A stretch of 64,000 nt of DNA, taken from contig CABMGN010000008.1 of the NCBI GenBank assembly GCA_902385635.1, positions 1 to 64,000 on the forward strand. The letters are read 5' to 3'. Below, piece after piece: positions 37,610 through 47,619 of the stretch (its first letter is position 1; every line of letters begins with the position of its first letter). The notes below the pieces were generated by a model. It saw nothing but the letters and a program-made list of their open reading frames with translations. It ran no database searches and was not told the origin of the DNA. This DNA is from an uncultured archaeon. Its GTDB lineage: Archaea; Nanobdellota; Nanobdellia; Pacearchaeales; GW2011-AR1. Both the position numbers and the translations under genes were made by a program.

Positions 37610-38367
37610 TTGCTATCTCTTTTAACGCCAAATCCCGCCTTAAGACAATCTGCTGCACTATTTCCTGCAGCAAGACATTCCTCTTGCGAACTGTAAGCGT
37701 CTTTTAACTTCTGGATTCCACTTTCCAAAGCAGGGTTCACAGTATTATTCCAAAAGTTTCTAAGCCCATCATACGCACTTCTCGCAGTTGCTTCTAACTT
37801 TTTTTTACTTAGTTCGTATAGAATTTTCTTTCTACAATCTTTTTCCTCGCTTGAAAAGTAGTTATCAGTAATAGCAGAAGTGACTGCTGCCTCGATTGGG
37901 CCCGCATTCATTAAACGAGAATCAACTATCTGTTGTGATTCAGAATCTACATAAAGGGTTCCAACAAAAGTTCCATTTGGATTAGAAGGGTTTGTTCCCA
38001 AAGAATTAACCTTACATTCTATCCTTTTTCCAGAAGGGAGACAACCAACATCAATTTCACTTGCTAATTTTGCCAAAGCATCCCTTCTAGCAGATGCTCT
38101 TCTTGTTTCTTGAGCATTAGCGGGAATTTCAATTTGACAGTATGAATTAAAATTCTGAATATCCTCAGGAGAAATAACAATTTCGCTGTCTATTCTAGCC
38201 AGAGGCTTTTTACCAAGTCTTTCGACAGCGGTTATTCTTCCTTCAGTAGAATTATAATGTTTCTGCGCTTGTTCATAAGGTTTAGCACAGCCAGTAAGCG
38301 CCAGAATAGTTAACAAACTTGCAAATAGCAAAGTTCTTCCAGATCCGGTGTATCCAGGTTTTGTCAT
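37606..38367 (-). CDS. predicted lipoprotein
   Basis: Signal sequence with lipobox-like LALTGC. Confidence 0.55.
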   Translation of the reverse strand: MTKPGYTGSGRTLLFASLLTILALTGCAKPYEQAQKHYNSTEGRITAVERLGKKPLARIDSEIVISPEDIQNFNSYCQIEIPANAQETRRASARRDALAKLASEIDVGCLPSGKRIECKVNSLGTNPSNPNGTFVGTLYVDSESQQIVDSRLMNAGPIEAAVTSAITDNYFSSEEKDCRKKILYELSKKKLEATARSAYDGLRNFWNNTVNPALESGIQKLKDAYSSQEECLAAGNSAADCLKAGFGVKRDSN

Positions 38368-38433
38368 ATCTTTTTTAGAATTTTAAACTTTATAAATCTT
38401 TCTAATTGTTACCCCTAGCCAGTTTATACAGAA

Positions 38434-39651
38434 TCAAATACCAAATTCGCCCAGCTTTTTCTGGGTTTTAATCTGACTTAATAATTTACTCTTAGCAAGA
38501 ATGCCAGAGTTATCATACTTATACTTTATCTTCGATATTTGCTTTGCGCCATCCAATAGCTCTTCTCTTGAAGCAAAGGTCATCCTTTTCTGTAAAGCTT
38601 TCCTAACAGACTCTCTAACCACCCATACACCTAAAGCAGCCCAATAAGAAGGGGTTTCAATCCTTATTACAAGAACAGAAGCCTGCCTTTTAATTGAGTC
38701 TAGATATTCCAGAATAGGAAGTCTAGAAGCATAATATCCACCCGCACAGTTAAAAGCATACTCCTTACGCCCGTAAAAATCTTCGTAATCAGTAGAAGCT
38801 TTCATTTCGGTACTTGGATTCCAAGAACTTCCCGGAACGTAAAGTTCAAAAAGTTCATAGGAAAAAACCCCTGGGAAAAGCAAGAGTAAATACTGATTTC
38901 CAAGAAACTCCCCATAAAATAGTTCATGATTTTCAATCCACTTATACTGCCGAACCCTTTCAAGAATATCCTTTCCAATACTATCATCAGTAGCAGTAAT
39001 GCTCCACCTAGTAGGAACAAACTTCTTATTTTTTTTCAAACCAAGAACACCAACACTCAGAATCTTGCTCAAGGTATATTCATCAAAATTATTCTTGTAA
39101 AGGAATTTAATTCCTTCAGAAGCTTTTATCTCGTCATTTATAACCTTATCAACTTTCTGATTAACTTTAACATTTGAAACAACTTTCGCACTTTTCAAAC
39201 CCGCGCTAAATCCGTGTTGAGTCAAAACCCGGTCAGGTTTTTTATCAAGATCAATTTTATTCTTTAATTCAATTTCCACATCTACGGGTTTAGAAGCAAT
39301 AGCAATCTCTTGTGCAATTAAAGTAAATCTATCTGTAAGTCTAGGACTCAGAGCATGCCCCTTAAACCGAGAGTTAAGTAATCCTCCACGCAGAGCAATA
39401 ACTTCCTCAATAGCCAAATTGTTCTTAGCCCAAAATTTAGCATCATCATAGATCCAAGCCTCTTCCTCTCTCTGTAATGGACTTAAAATACCAACATTCA
39501 TTTCAGGATATTTCAACTTACTCCCAATAAATACACTTGGGGGGGAAACTCCATCTATTTTACTAACTTTTCCCAACTCATTCAACTTAAAATTCACACT
39601 AGAATTTTTTTTCAACACCTCAAATTTTATGTCTGAAGACATTATATCCAC
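38434..39651 (-). CDS. NreA-like archaeal DNA repair protein
   Basis: Overall resemblance (SPPSVFIG, EMNVGILSP, LTDRFTLIAQEIA, TRWSITATDD, PGSSW) and C-terminal PIP-like QKKLGEFGI. Confidence 0.75.
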   Translation of the reverse strand: MDIMSSDIKFEVLKKNSSVNFKLNELGKVSKIDGVSPPSVFIGSKLKYPEMNVGILSPLQREEEAWIYDDAKFWAKNNLAIEEVIALRGGLLNSRFKGHALSPRLTDRFTLIAQEIAIASKPVDVEIELKNKIDLDKKPDRVLTQHGFSAGLKSAKVVSNVKVNQKVDKVINDEIKASEGIKFLYKNNFDEYTLSKILSVGVLGLKKNKKFVPTRWSITATDDSIGKDILERVRQYKWIENHELFYGEFLGNQYLLLLFPGVFSYELFELYVPGSSWNPSTEMKASTDYEDFYGRKEYAFNCAGGYYASRLPILEYLDSIKRQASVLVIRIETPSYWAALGVWVVRESVRKALQKRMTFASREELLDGAKQISKIKYKYDNSGILAKSKLLSQIKTQKKLGEFGI

Positions 39652-40382
39652 CTTTTTCTAAAAATTCCAAGATCTTTAATCTCAAAGGGAAGTTCCTTCT
39701 CAGGAAGGCTTCTATGCTTTAATAAAATAGCCTTTCTCTTTCCACGTTCATTCTTTAATTCAATGATACATTTGCTCCAATACTTAAACAAATCTCCTCC
39801 AACAATATTTGTACATCTCTCAACACCATTCTTCAAATCCTCTTCAGAAAGAAATTCAGAATAAACCTGATTTGTTATGATCACAGGGATATTTTGTTTC
39901 CTAGCAATTTCCGCAAGAATCCTCATTTGCTTAGCAACCTCTCTGTTAATTGCCTGAATTTTCCCATTGTTATTAGACTTTATAGCATCCCCCAACTCAA
40001 GGCGGTAAAGCATAGCCATACCATCGATTATTATTGCTCCTACTGAGCCTTCTTTAACCCTATCTAGAAGAATTTGAAATGTTTTTTTCTGCTCCTCAAA
40101 ACTTGTTGGACTCAAAATTAAAATATTCTCAAGGATTTTTTCGCAATTTTCTTTTCCCACAATCTGCTTTACTCTTTCAACAGAGAATCCTCCTTCAGTA
40201 TCTAAAAAGATAACCTTATTTCCATGTTTCGCTTGGCTGCAAGCAACAAGCAAAGAAAAATTTGTCTTACCACTTCCCGGAGAGCCCGCAATCATTGTGA
40301 TAATATCCTTTTCATACCCCCCGTATAACCAGGTGTTTAAGTCATAACTTCCACTAGAAACTTTTTCTGTCTTGTTAACCAT
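39642..40382 (-). CDS. radB: RadB-like recombinase
   Basis: Short RecA-fold: GSPGSGKTNFSL, FLDTEGGFSVERVKQI, VIITNQVY. Confidence 0.85.
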   Translation of the reverse strand: MVNKTEKVSSGSYDLNTWLYGGYEKDIITMIAGSPGSGKTNFSLLVACSQAKHGNKVIFLDTEGGFSVERVKQIVGKENCEKILENILILSPTSFEEQKKTFQILLDRVKEGSVGAIIIDGMAMLYRLELGDAIKSNNNGKIQAINREVAKQMRILAEIARKQNIPVIITNQVYSEFLSEEDLKNGVERCTNIVGGDLFKYWSKCIIELKNERGKRKAILLKHRSLPEKELPFEIKDLGIFRKRWI

Positions 40383-40461
40383 AGAATATTAACCTTTAGA
40401 GGATTAATAAAAATTTATATTGTTTGGACATATTTTTAAATAAAGAAATTCTTAAAAAAGA

Positions 40462-41088
40462 ATGGGATCAAAAATTAAAGATTGGAAAAATGAGTTAAAA
40501 AAACATAAGAATCTTATTCTTCTTTCTCTACTCTTTCTAATAATTGCAATAGTGTTAGATTATCTTTCGGGGATATATGTAGATAAAGTGGGGACTATTG
40601 TAGCAACAGACCTCATACTAGACAATATCCCGGTAGTGAACCTTAACTTCATCTTTGTATATTTATTCGTTTTAGTCATAGCTATCGGAATTCTATACGC
40701 TCTTTTTTTCAAGGTTAGAATGTTGCACAAGGTTATCGCACAAGGAAGCTTATTAGTGGCAATTAGAAGCATTTTCATCTGTTTTACACACTTAAAGACG
40801 CCCTCAGACGCACTACTTACTCATTTTCCAGGAATTCTTTCTTCATTAAGTTTCCACAATGATCTCTTTTTTTCAGCCCATACGGCAATTCCCTTTCTAG
40901 GATTTTTAATATATAAAGATGAAAACAAAAGATTAGCTTATTTCTTCCTAGTCTGTTCAATAATTCTAGCAATAACTGTGCTACTCATGCACGTACACTA
41001 TAGCATAGATGTCTTCAGTGCATTTTTCATAACCTACGGTTCTTACAAGATTGGTGAGTGGTTATTCAGAAAGATTAATCATTATTAA
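40462..41088 (+). CDS. PAP2-superfamily membrane phosphatase/phosphotransferase
   Basis: FFSAHTAIPF and MHVHYSIDVFSAFF motifs in multi-TM protein. Confidence 0.7.
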   Translation: MGSKIKDWKNELKKHKNLILLSLLFLIIAIVLDYLSGIYVDKVGTIVATDLILDNIPVVNLNFIFVYLFVLVIAIGILYALFFKVRMLHKVIAQGSLLVAIRSIFICFTHLKTPSDALLTHFPGILSSLSFHNDLFFSAHTAIPFLGFLIYKDENKRLAYFFLVCSIILAITVLLMHVHYSIDVFSAFFITYGSYKIGEWLFRKINHY

Positions 41089-41129
41089 GACCAGATAACT
41101 TTTTAATTGCTAGAGTATTTTTAGACTCA

Positions 41130-41798
41130 ATGAAAAGAGGAGTATCTTGCATAGTGCCTGCATATAATGAGGAGGGAAGAATAGGAAATGTTTTGAGAGT
41201 TTTAGAAAAACATCCTCTGCTTAAAGAAGTAATTGTAATAAATGATTGTTCTACAGATAATACTGAAGAAGAAGTTAAAAAGTTCAAAGGAGTAAAATTA
41301 ATTATAAACCCCGTAAACAAAGGAAAAAGTTTTTCAGTAATGAGGGGTATAAGAAGTGCAAAGGGGGACTTAGTTATGTTAATCGACGCGGATCTTGTAG
41401 GTTTAACAAAAAAGAGCATAACAGATTTAGCAAAACCCCTTATTGACGGAGAAGCAGATGTTAGCATTAGTCTAAGAAATTTATTTTGGAGTTTTGTAGG
41501 AATAGACTTTTTGTCAGGAGAAAGGGTTTTTCATAAGTTTTTTTTTAAAAATTACAAAAGCTTTGAGAAACTTCCAGGTTTTGGTTTAGAAGTAGCCATG
41601 AATAGAAAAATTATCAGAGAGAAATTAAGAATAAAGATAGTTACCTTAAAGGGGGTAATCAGTCCGTATAAATCAAAGAAGTTTGGATTTTTTGCCGGAA
41701 TTAAAGGAGATATTATAATGACTAAACAAATAATTAAAGTCGTTGGATTTTGGGGAGCAGTAAGCCAAATAGCAAAATTAAGCTCCTTAAAAGTATAA
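41130..41798 (+). CDS. family 2 glycosyltransferase
   Basis: VSCIVPAYNEEGRI, VINDCSTDNT, VMLIDADL. Confidence 0.85.
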   Translation: MKRGVSCIVPAYNEEGRIGNVLRVLEKHPLLKEVIVINDCSTDNTEEEVKKFKGVKLIINPVNKGKSFSVMRGIRSAKGDLVMLIDADLVGLTKKSITDLAKPLIDGEADVSISLRNLFWSFVGIDFLSGERVFHKFFFKNYKSFEKLPGFGLEVAMNRKIIREKLRIKIVTLKGVISPYKSKKFGFFAGIKGDIIMTKQIIKVVGFWGAVSQIAKLSSLKV

Positions 41799-41827
41799 AT
41801 AAGGATGAAACTTACTTCTTTAAGAAA

Positions 41828-43018
41828 ATGAAAATAGCAATATTCACAGATTCTTTTCCACCCTTGCTAGATGGGGTAGTAACTGCAACACTAAACTTGG
41901 CCAAAGGCCTTGCGGATAAAGGGCATAAAGTTTATATAATAGCTCCAAAGGTTAAAGGTCTAAAAAAAGAATTTTCTTACAGAAACATAAAAGTTAAAAG
42001 ATTAATGTCCATGCCTGCGATGTTTTATGAGGGATATAGAATAACAAGTATACTAAACCTTTCTTTACTAAAATTTCTAAAATCAGAAAAGATAGAACTA
42101 ATTCATTTTCAAACACCAATCACTGTTGGAATTCAGGGGATATTGATTTCAAAAATACTAAAAGTCCCGCTAGTTGGAACGTTTCATACTTTTTTTACAG
42201 ACAAGCAGTATTTAAAAAATGCAAGAATGGATTACAAAATAGTAGAGAAAGCAGGTTGGAGATATGCACGATTACTTTACGATTCTTGTAATTTAATAAC
42301 AGCCCCCTCAGAATCAACAAAGAGGGAACTTCTACACCATAAATTTACATCTCCAATAGAAGTAATCTCAAATGGGATAGATTCTAGAATGTTTAGTAAT
42401 AAAGAAAAAGAAAAAGTTAGGGAAAAATATCTTGAACAAGATAAAAATCTTTTACTTTTCGTGGGGAGGATTGCCCACGGAAAAAACATTCCTTACTTGT
42501 TAGATTGTTTCAAACTAATTTTAAAAAAGTCACCAAAAACAAAGCTTCTAATAATAGGTAACGGCCCACAGTTTGAAGAGTTAGAGAAAAGAGTAATAAA
42601 ATTAAAATTAGAAAAGAAGGTTATTCTTGCTGGGAGAATCGAACACGAAAAATTTGTTAAATCATCTATATTAGGGGCATGTGATTTATTTGTAACCGCT
42701 TCAACAACAGAAAATCAACCCATGACAATGCTTGAAGCCCAGATAAATGCCCTCCCTTGTGTAGGCATCGCAAAAAGGGGGGTTAAAGATTTAATAAAAA
42801 ATGATTATAATGGATACCTCATCAAGAATAATGATAAAGAAAATTTCGCTAAAAAAGTTGTATGCCTATTGAAAAATAATTCTCTAAAAGAAAAGTTTAG
42901 AGAGAATACTCTTGAAGAAGTCAAAAAACACGAATTGAAAAGTGTAATATCTAGATGGGAGAAAGTATATTCAAAATTAATAAAAGAGAAATCAAAGAAC
43001 TCCTCGTTTTATTCTTAA
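41828..43018 (+). CDS. family 4-type (GT-B) glycosyltransferase
   Basis: IFTDSFPPLLDGVV, GTFHTFF, LLFVGRIAHGKN, ENQPMTMLEA. Confidence 0.88.
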   Translation: MKIAIFTDSFPPLLDGVVTATLNLAKGLADKGHKVYIIAPKVKGLKKEFSYRNIKVKRLMSMPAMFYEGYRITSILNLSLLKFLKSEKIELIHFQTPITVGIQGILISKILKVPLVGTFHTFFTDKQYLKNARMDYKIVEKAGWRYARLLYDSCNLITAPSESTKRELLHHKFTSPIEVISNGIDSRMFSNKEKEKVREKYLEQDKNLLLFVGRIAHGKNIPYLLDCFKLILKKSPKTKLLIIGNGPQFEELEKRVIKLKLEKKVILAGRIEHEKFVKSSILGACDLFVTASTTENQPMTMLEAQINALPCVGIAKRGVKDLIKNDYNGYLIKNNDKENFAKKVVCLLKNNSLKEKFRENTLEEVKKHELKSVISRWEKVYSKLIKEKSKNSSFYS

Positions 43019-43588
43019 AGAAAGTTTCTTATATACAAGATAAACCAGAATTGCTAAGGGAATTAGTAAAAGAATAGCGTACTGCCCAATTTTAAAGTAA
43101 GAAAAAATTTGACTTGCTGCAAATCCTAGATAGAAACCCGCTATCACAAAGAATACAGAATAGATAACATTTACAATCACATCTATATATAAGAATTTTT
43201 TAAAAGGAACCTTTGCAAATCCAGTAAGTATCAAACCCGGAATTGGAAGCGGAGGGACTAGTTTTACGAAAGTAATGGTTTTACCTGCATGCTCTCTAAG
43301 GCCCTTTTCTAGTTCTTTAATCTTCTTTTTACTTAATCCAAATTTCCTAACAAAATATTCTATGGGCTTAGTTCTACCAGACCTCCCAAGAAAGAAGAAG
43401 AGTGTATCTGGAATTAAATTACCAAAAATAGAGAGTAATAAGATAACCCACACATTAAAAAAACCCAAAGAAGCAGCAAAGGCAGCGGCAGCAGTGATTA
43501 TCGGGCCTTCAATAAGCATTAGTAAGAAAATAAAAAGATAGCCGTGTACCTGCAAGTTTCCTAACCATGAAAAAAAAGATACTGACAT
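42992..43588 (-). CDS. DedA/SNARE-associated family membrane protein
   Basis: FLGRSGRTK, FVKLVPPLPIPGLILTGFAKVPFKKFL. Confidence 0.8.
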   Translation of the reverse strand: MSVSFFSWLGNLQVHGYLFIFLLMLIEGPIITAAAAFAASLGFFNVWVILLLSIFGNLIPDTLFFFLGRSGRTKPIEYFVRKFGLSKKKIKELEKGLREHAGKTITFVKLVPPLPIPGLILTGFAKVPFKKFLYIDVIVNVIYSVFFVIAGFYLGFAASQIFSYFKIGQYAILLLIPLAILVYLVYKKLSLRIKRGVL

Positions 43589-43635
43589 TTTACTTCAAAT
43601 TATAAGAAGGTTTTAGGATTTAAAAACCTAAAGAA

Positions 43636-43899
43636 TTACTTCATTTTTTTAAATTCATCAAGAGTTTTGTCCAGGTCTTTGTTAATATGTGCAATTGCAT
43701 CATTTACAGCCTTTTTAGCAGTTTTTCCTTTTGTTTTAACAAGCATAATCGGATTCTTTGTTGGATGTTCTCTCTTCCAAACAGCAAGGCTAACTGCTTC
43801 ATCCCTATTTAAATAAACCCTAAGAAGCTCAGCAATAGTAAGACTGTCTAATTCAAACTCAATTTCATCCTTCTCTGACCTTAGAACATTAATCTCCAT
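43636..43899 (-). CDS. rpoL: DNA-directed RNA polymerase subunit L (Rpb11-like)
   Basis: DEIEFELDSLTIAELLRVYLN...AVWKREHPTKNPIMLVKT. Confidence 0.88.
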   Translation of the reverse strand: MEINVLRSEKDEIEFELDSLTIAELLRVYLNRDEAVSLAVWKREHPTKNPIMLVKTKGKTAKKAVNDAIAHINKDLDKTLDEFKKMK

Positions 43900-43939
43900 G
43901 TTAAGAAATCTGAAAGATTATTTAAAAACCTTCCGAAAC

Positions 43940-45043
43940 CTACTTTTTACCTTTCTCTTCCTTTTTTCCGAAAATAAGTTCGTTAATCTCTTTAGAAGAT
44001 AAATCCCGTTTAGACATCCCAGATGTATGCTGTTGTCTCTCTCTGTAAGATTTTTTTGTTTCGGGCTTTGGAGGAACAGGAGGCTCTTCAACTACAACTT
44101 CTTCTACTACCTCTTCAGGTTCTTCTTTTTTCTTTTTAGAAAATAATTTCTTAAGGAAAGAGGTTTTTTCTTTCTTTACTTCTGATTCAGACACTTCTTC
44201 AGGAGATTCTTCCTTTTCCTCTTCAGGTTCAATCATCTCTTCTAAGTATTCTTCGGCTTCTTTCTCCTTAGGTTCTTCTTTTTTCTTTGTTTTTTTCTTA
44301 AATTTATTCCAATAAGAAACCTTATCCTGACCGGTTTCTATACCTCTTTCAGCATCTAGATCCTTAAGGTCTTCTACCTTCATACCACCAAAAACATCAG
44401 AATCAAACATAACAGTTTTATCTTTTTTAACCCCTTTAAGATTTAACTCAGATTCATCAATCATCGGAGAAAAATAATCGCCTTCTTTCAAAGGTTCAGC
44501 AAGAATTCTTATCTTTAGTGCTCCTTCAAGCTTCTTAAAAACATACGGGTTTTCGGGCATCTGTCCTCTTTCAACTTGAGCAATAACTGCAACAGGCTCA
44601 TTAATTAATTCCGCAAGTTGTTCCTGACTTATCTTCTTACCTCTTCTAGACCTCATAACAATCCAGTGATGATTATTAACTAACTTCGGAGTCTTAACAA
44701 CCTTCTGAATCAAAACAGGAGAACCCGACTTTTTCAAGTTTTTCTCAACAATATCCCTTAAAGTGGGCTCTTTTGATCCCGCAGGAATAGCTTCAGAAGG
44801 CTTTTTCTTATCAAACTGACTCGGATCTCTTTTAACTCCTGAAATATGAACCATTCTCTCGTAAACACTCTGCTGCCTCTCTTTAGCAGGTTCCACATAA
44901 GAATGAATCTTCTTAACAACAACAAGATCCTCGAAGTCTGCGCACTTCCGACACATAGGAACAAGTTTCCCGTCGTAAACCGCAGCGTATAATCCGTCAG
45001 GAGTATTTTCTTCAGAAATTCCGCATCTTTCACAATTTACCAT
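43940..45043 (-). CDS. MBF1-like HTH protein with N-terminal zinc ribbon and long acidic C-terminal extension
   Basis: CERCG..CRKC; HTH ISQEQLAELINEPVAVIAQVERGQMPEN; acidic EEEKEESPEE tracts. Confidence 0.75.
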   Translation of the reverse strand: MVNCERCGISEENTPDGLYAAVYDGKLVPMCRKCADFEDLVVVKKIHSYVEPAKERQQSVYERMVHISGVKRDPSQFDKKKPSEAIPAGSKEPTLRDIVEKNLKKSGSPVLIQKVVKTPKLVNNHHWIVMRSRRGKKISQEQLAELINEPVAVIAQVERGQMPENPYVFKKLEGALKIRILAEPLKEGDYFSPMIDESELNLKGVKKDKTVMFDSDVFGGMKVEDLKDLDAERGIETGQDKVSYWNKFKKKTKKKEEPKEKEAEEYLEEMIEPEEEKEESPEEVSESEVKKEKTSFLKKLFSKKKKEEPEEVVEEVVVEEPPVPPKPETKKSYRERQQHTSGMSKRDLSSKEINELIFGKKEEKGKK

Positions 45044-45107
45044 GCAAAGTATAGTGGAATCCTCTTTTTTAAGATTTGTGTTTCATAAAAATATACTTCT
45101 CTACTCT

Positions 45108-45803
45108 TTAGTCAAGATATTTTTCTAAGTCAGAGGCAGAACTTAAGTCAGTAATTACAGTTTTATCGTTGATGACTACCGCGGGATATTTTGAAATATT
45201 AAAGTTCCGACTCATATCTTGGATAGATCTAATCTCGGGGTTGTCTACTGCAATAGAAATCAAGATGATTTTATCTCCTTTTTCCTGTTTTAGATCATAT
45301 AAAACTTTAGACCAAACATTTTGAGTAGCTCGAATATCCAAATCATTAGTATTATACTCATATAGATAAACAACAGAATCAAAACTTTGTGAACACTTTT
45401 CCCGAGTTTTTATAACATCAATCCAGAGTAAAGTTCTCATTAAATCATATTTTTTATGGGCAAGTTTTGTCTCATCAGTAATCTTCCCGGACTTTTCATA
45501 ATTTTCAAGTAAGACCGCTTCATCATAAATTCGGTTTGCAAAATCAATATTATACTGAACAAGCTGATTGCATGAAGTATTCTGCACATCAATTAAATTA
45601 CTGAAAGCAAAAACATCCATTAAAGCTAGTTCAGATTTAACATAATACTGATTCATTTCCTGATATCTAGATGTTTCGTAAGCAACACCTAAAAGTAAAC
45701 CAAGAATAAAAACCACAACTGCAAGTAGGAAAGCTTCCCAGAATGCATTTTTTGGATTTCCTAACATTTTACCACCGTAGTCCTTTTCCTTTACTTTTTG
45801 CAT
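45108..45803 (-). CDS. membrane protein with C-terminal thioredoxin-like region
   Basis: N-term TM; C-terminal KIILISIAVDNPE...FNISKYPAVVINDKTV. Confidence 0.5.
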   Translation of the reverse strand: MQKVKEKDYGGKMLGNPKNAFWEAFLLAVVVFILGLLLGVAYETSRYQEMNQYYVKSELALMDVFAFSNLIDVQNTSCNQLVQYNIDFANRIYDEAVLLENYEKSGKITDETKLAHKKYDLMRTLLWIDVIKTREKCSQSFDSVVYLYEYNTNDLDIRATQNVWSKVLYDLKQEKGDKIILISIAVDNPEIRSIQDMSRNFNISKYPAVVINDKTVITDLSSASDLEKYLD

Positions 45804-47010
45804 ATTTGTAAACAGAGGTCACCAGTATAAATGGATAAGCAAGCAAGTAAACAAACATGTATATAATAACACTAAAAATTCCATACTTTTTAAACTCTTT
45901 TTCAGGAGAGTAAGCAAGAGCAACAAAAGTAAAAGCTAAGCTTAAGATTAGGAGTACAAATCCGAAGAAAATTAAGATGTTGGGGGTTAGAGAAATATCT
46001 TTTAAATTTAATATCGCAGTTTGAGCTTGAACAGAATAAGTCGCACTTAAAAACCTAGAGATAATCCCTGTAAGAAATCTATAAATCAGAATAAACAAAC
46101 CAGCTATTCCTAAGAACCAGGAGAAGATAAAAAAAGGAAGGATAAAACACCCGAGCATATTTCTTTTTAAAAAAGTTTTTCTATACTTACTAATTGTCTG
46201 TATCCCTCCGTAATTCCATCGAACTCTCTGCCTGAACCAATTTCTAAATTTAGAAGGTGCAACAGTATAAACTCTTGCAGCAGCACACATCTCCACCTTA
46301 TACCCTGCATTAACAAAACTCCAAGTTATTTCAATATCTTCAGTCATATTTTTTTCATCAAAACCCCCAATTTTCTCAAAGGCGCTCCGCCTATAAACTG
46401 CAAGAGGGCCGGGAGTCACGTAAATAGCCTCAACAAAGCCAAGAAGTTTTCTCGAAAAAGCAATAATCTTATACTCTATAGCCTGTAACTTCTCAATAAA
46501 TTTAGTCCTATGTTTAACTAGAACCATCGAGGTAACCGCCCCAGTTTTTTTATCCTCAAAAAAACCAATCATTTTCTCAATTGCTCCTTCTTCAGGATAA
46601 GAATCAGCATCAGTAAAGCCAATTAACTCAGTCTTAACATATTTTGCACCATAATTTTTTGCTCCAGAAGCTTTACCTGTATTTTTAGGTGTTTGCAAAG
46701 CGAGAATCTTAGAAGGATATTTCTTTGCATACTCTTTGATTATCCTATAAGAAGCATCTGTGCTACAATCGTCAACAACAATTATCCTTTTCAGACCAGG
46801 ATACTTAATTTTCAAAAGAGCTTCGATTGTTCCAGCAATGTTCTTCTCTTCATTATAACACGGAACAACAATACTCAGATCATAAATCCTGCTCGCTTGT
46901 GGAGAGTAAAGAATATCTTTTCTTCGGGGAATGAAAATTACAATAAATAAAAATAAGAAATAAAGTGCTATAAATGTATAAAATAAATAAACAATTGTTA
47001 GCCAGTCCAT
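45769..47010 (-). CDS. membrane family 2 glycosyltransferase (NodC/BcsA-like)
   Basis: LSIVVPCYNEEKNI, DADSYPEEGAIE, QRVRWNYGGIQT, flanking TMs. Confidence 0.88.
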   Translation of the reverse strand: MDWLTIVYLFYTFIALYFLFLFIVIFIPRRKDILYSPQASRIYDLSIVVPCYNEEKNIAGTIEALLKIKYPGLKRIIVVDDCSTDASYRIIKEYAKKYPSKILALQTPKNTGKASGAKNYGAKYVKTELIGFTDADSYPEEGAIEKMIGFFEDKKTGAVTSMVLVKHRTKFIEKLQAIEYKIIAFSRKLLGFVEAIYVTPGPLAVYRRSAFEKIGGFDEKNMTEDIEITWSFVNAGYKVEMCAAARVYTVAPSKFRNWFRQRVRWNYGGIQTISKYRKTFLKRNMLGCFILPFFIFSWFLGIAGLFILIYRFLTGIISRFLSATYSVQAQTAILNLKDISLTPNILIFFGFVLLILSLAFTFVALAYSPEKEFKKYGIFSVIIYMFVYLLAYPFILVTSVYKYAKSKGKGLRW

Positions 47011-47562
47011 CTAATTCACCTCTCGCAAAAAATCTTTTGGTTCTACCTCTCCCTCTTTTCCAGAAACATTAAAATAATCATAAAATTCTTCGCTGAGAGT
47101 AAGATCATGTGTATGCCCCACCTTCTTTCTCTTAACTAAACCCAGATCTTCAAATTTCTTAACATGATCGTATGCTTTATTTCCCCGTATCTTAATTATA
47201 ACAGACTGTTTTATCGGCTGTTTATAGGCAATAATCGCAAGAGTCTCCTGCTCAGCTTTACTAAACTCAGATCTTCCAGTTGCAAGTTTGTTAATTATTC
47301 CAACATATTCCTGTCGAACATCCATTTTCCACATACCACTCTTTTCAACAATCTCCATAGCAGAATCTTCTCTAGAGTATTTTTCTTTCAACTTTTCCAA
47401 AGTTTCTCTTATAACTAAGGGGTTTAAATCACTTAAAGAGATAAGCTCCTGCATTGTAAGAAACCTGCCAGAAACAAAGAAAACAGCTTCCAAAAGTCGT
47501 AAGTTCTCTTTTTCTTTTGAATGTTCAAGTTCATCCAGGGTTTTGCTTGTAATTTCAGACAT
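47011..47562 (-). CDS. scpB: segregation and condensation protein B
   Basis: RLLEAVFFVSGRFLTMQEL..., ALAIIAYKQPIKQSVIIKIRG-like core (LAIIAYKQPI). Confidence 0.85.
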   Translation of the reverse strand: MSEITSKTLDELEHSKEKENLRLLEAVFFVSGRFLTMQELISLSDLNPLVIRETLEKLKEKYSREDSAMEIVEKSGMWKMDVRQEYVGIINKLATGRSEFSKAEQETLAIIAYKQPIKQSVIIKIRGNKAYDHVKKFEDLGLVKRKKVGHTHDLTLSEEFYDYFNVSGKEGEVEPKDFLREVN

Positions 47563-47619
47563 TTTACACCTTTTTGATAGATAAAGTATAAAAGAAGAGG
47601 ATGTTTAAAAGGATTGTCT

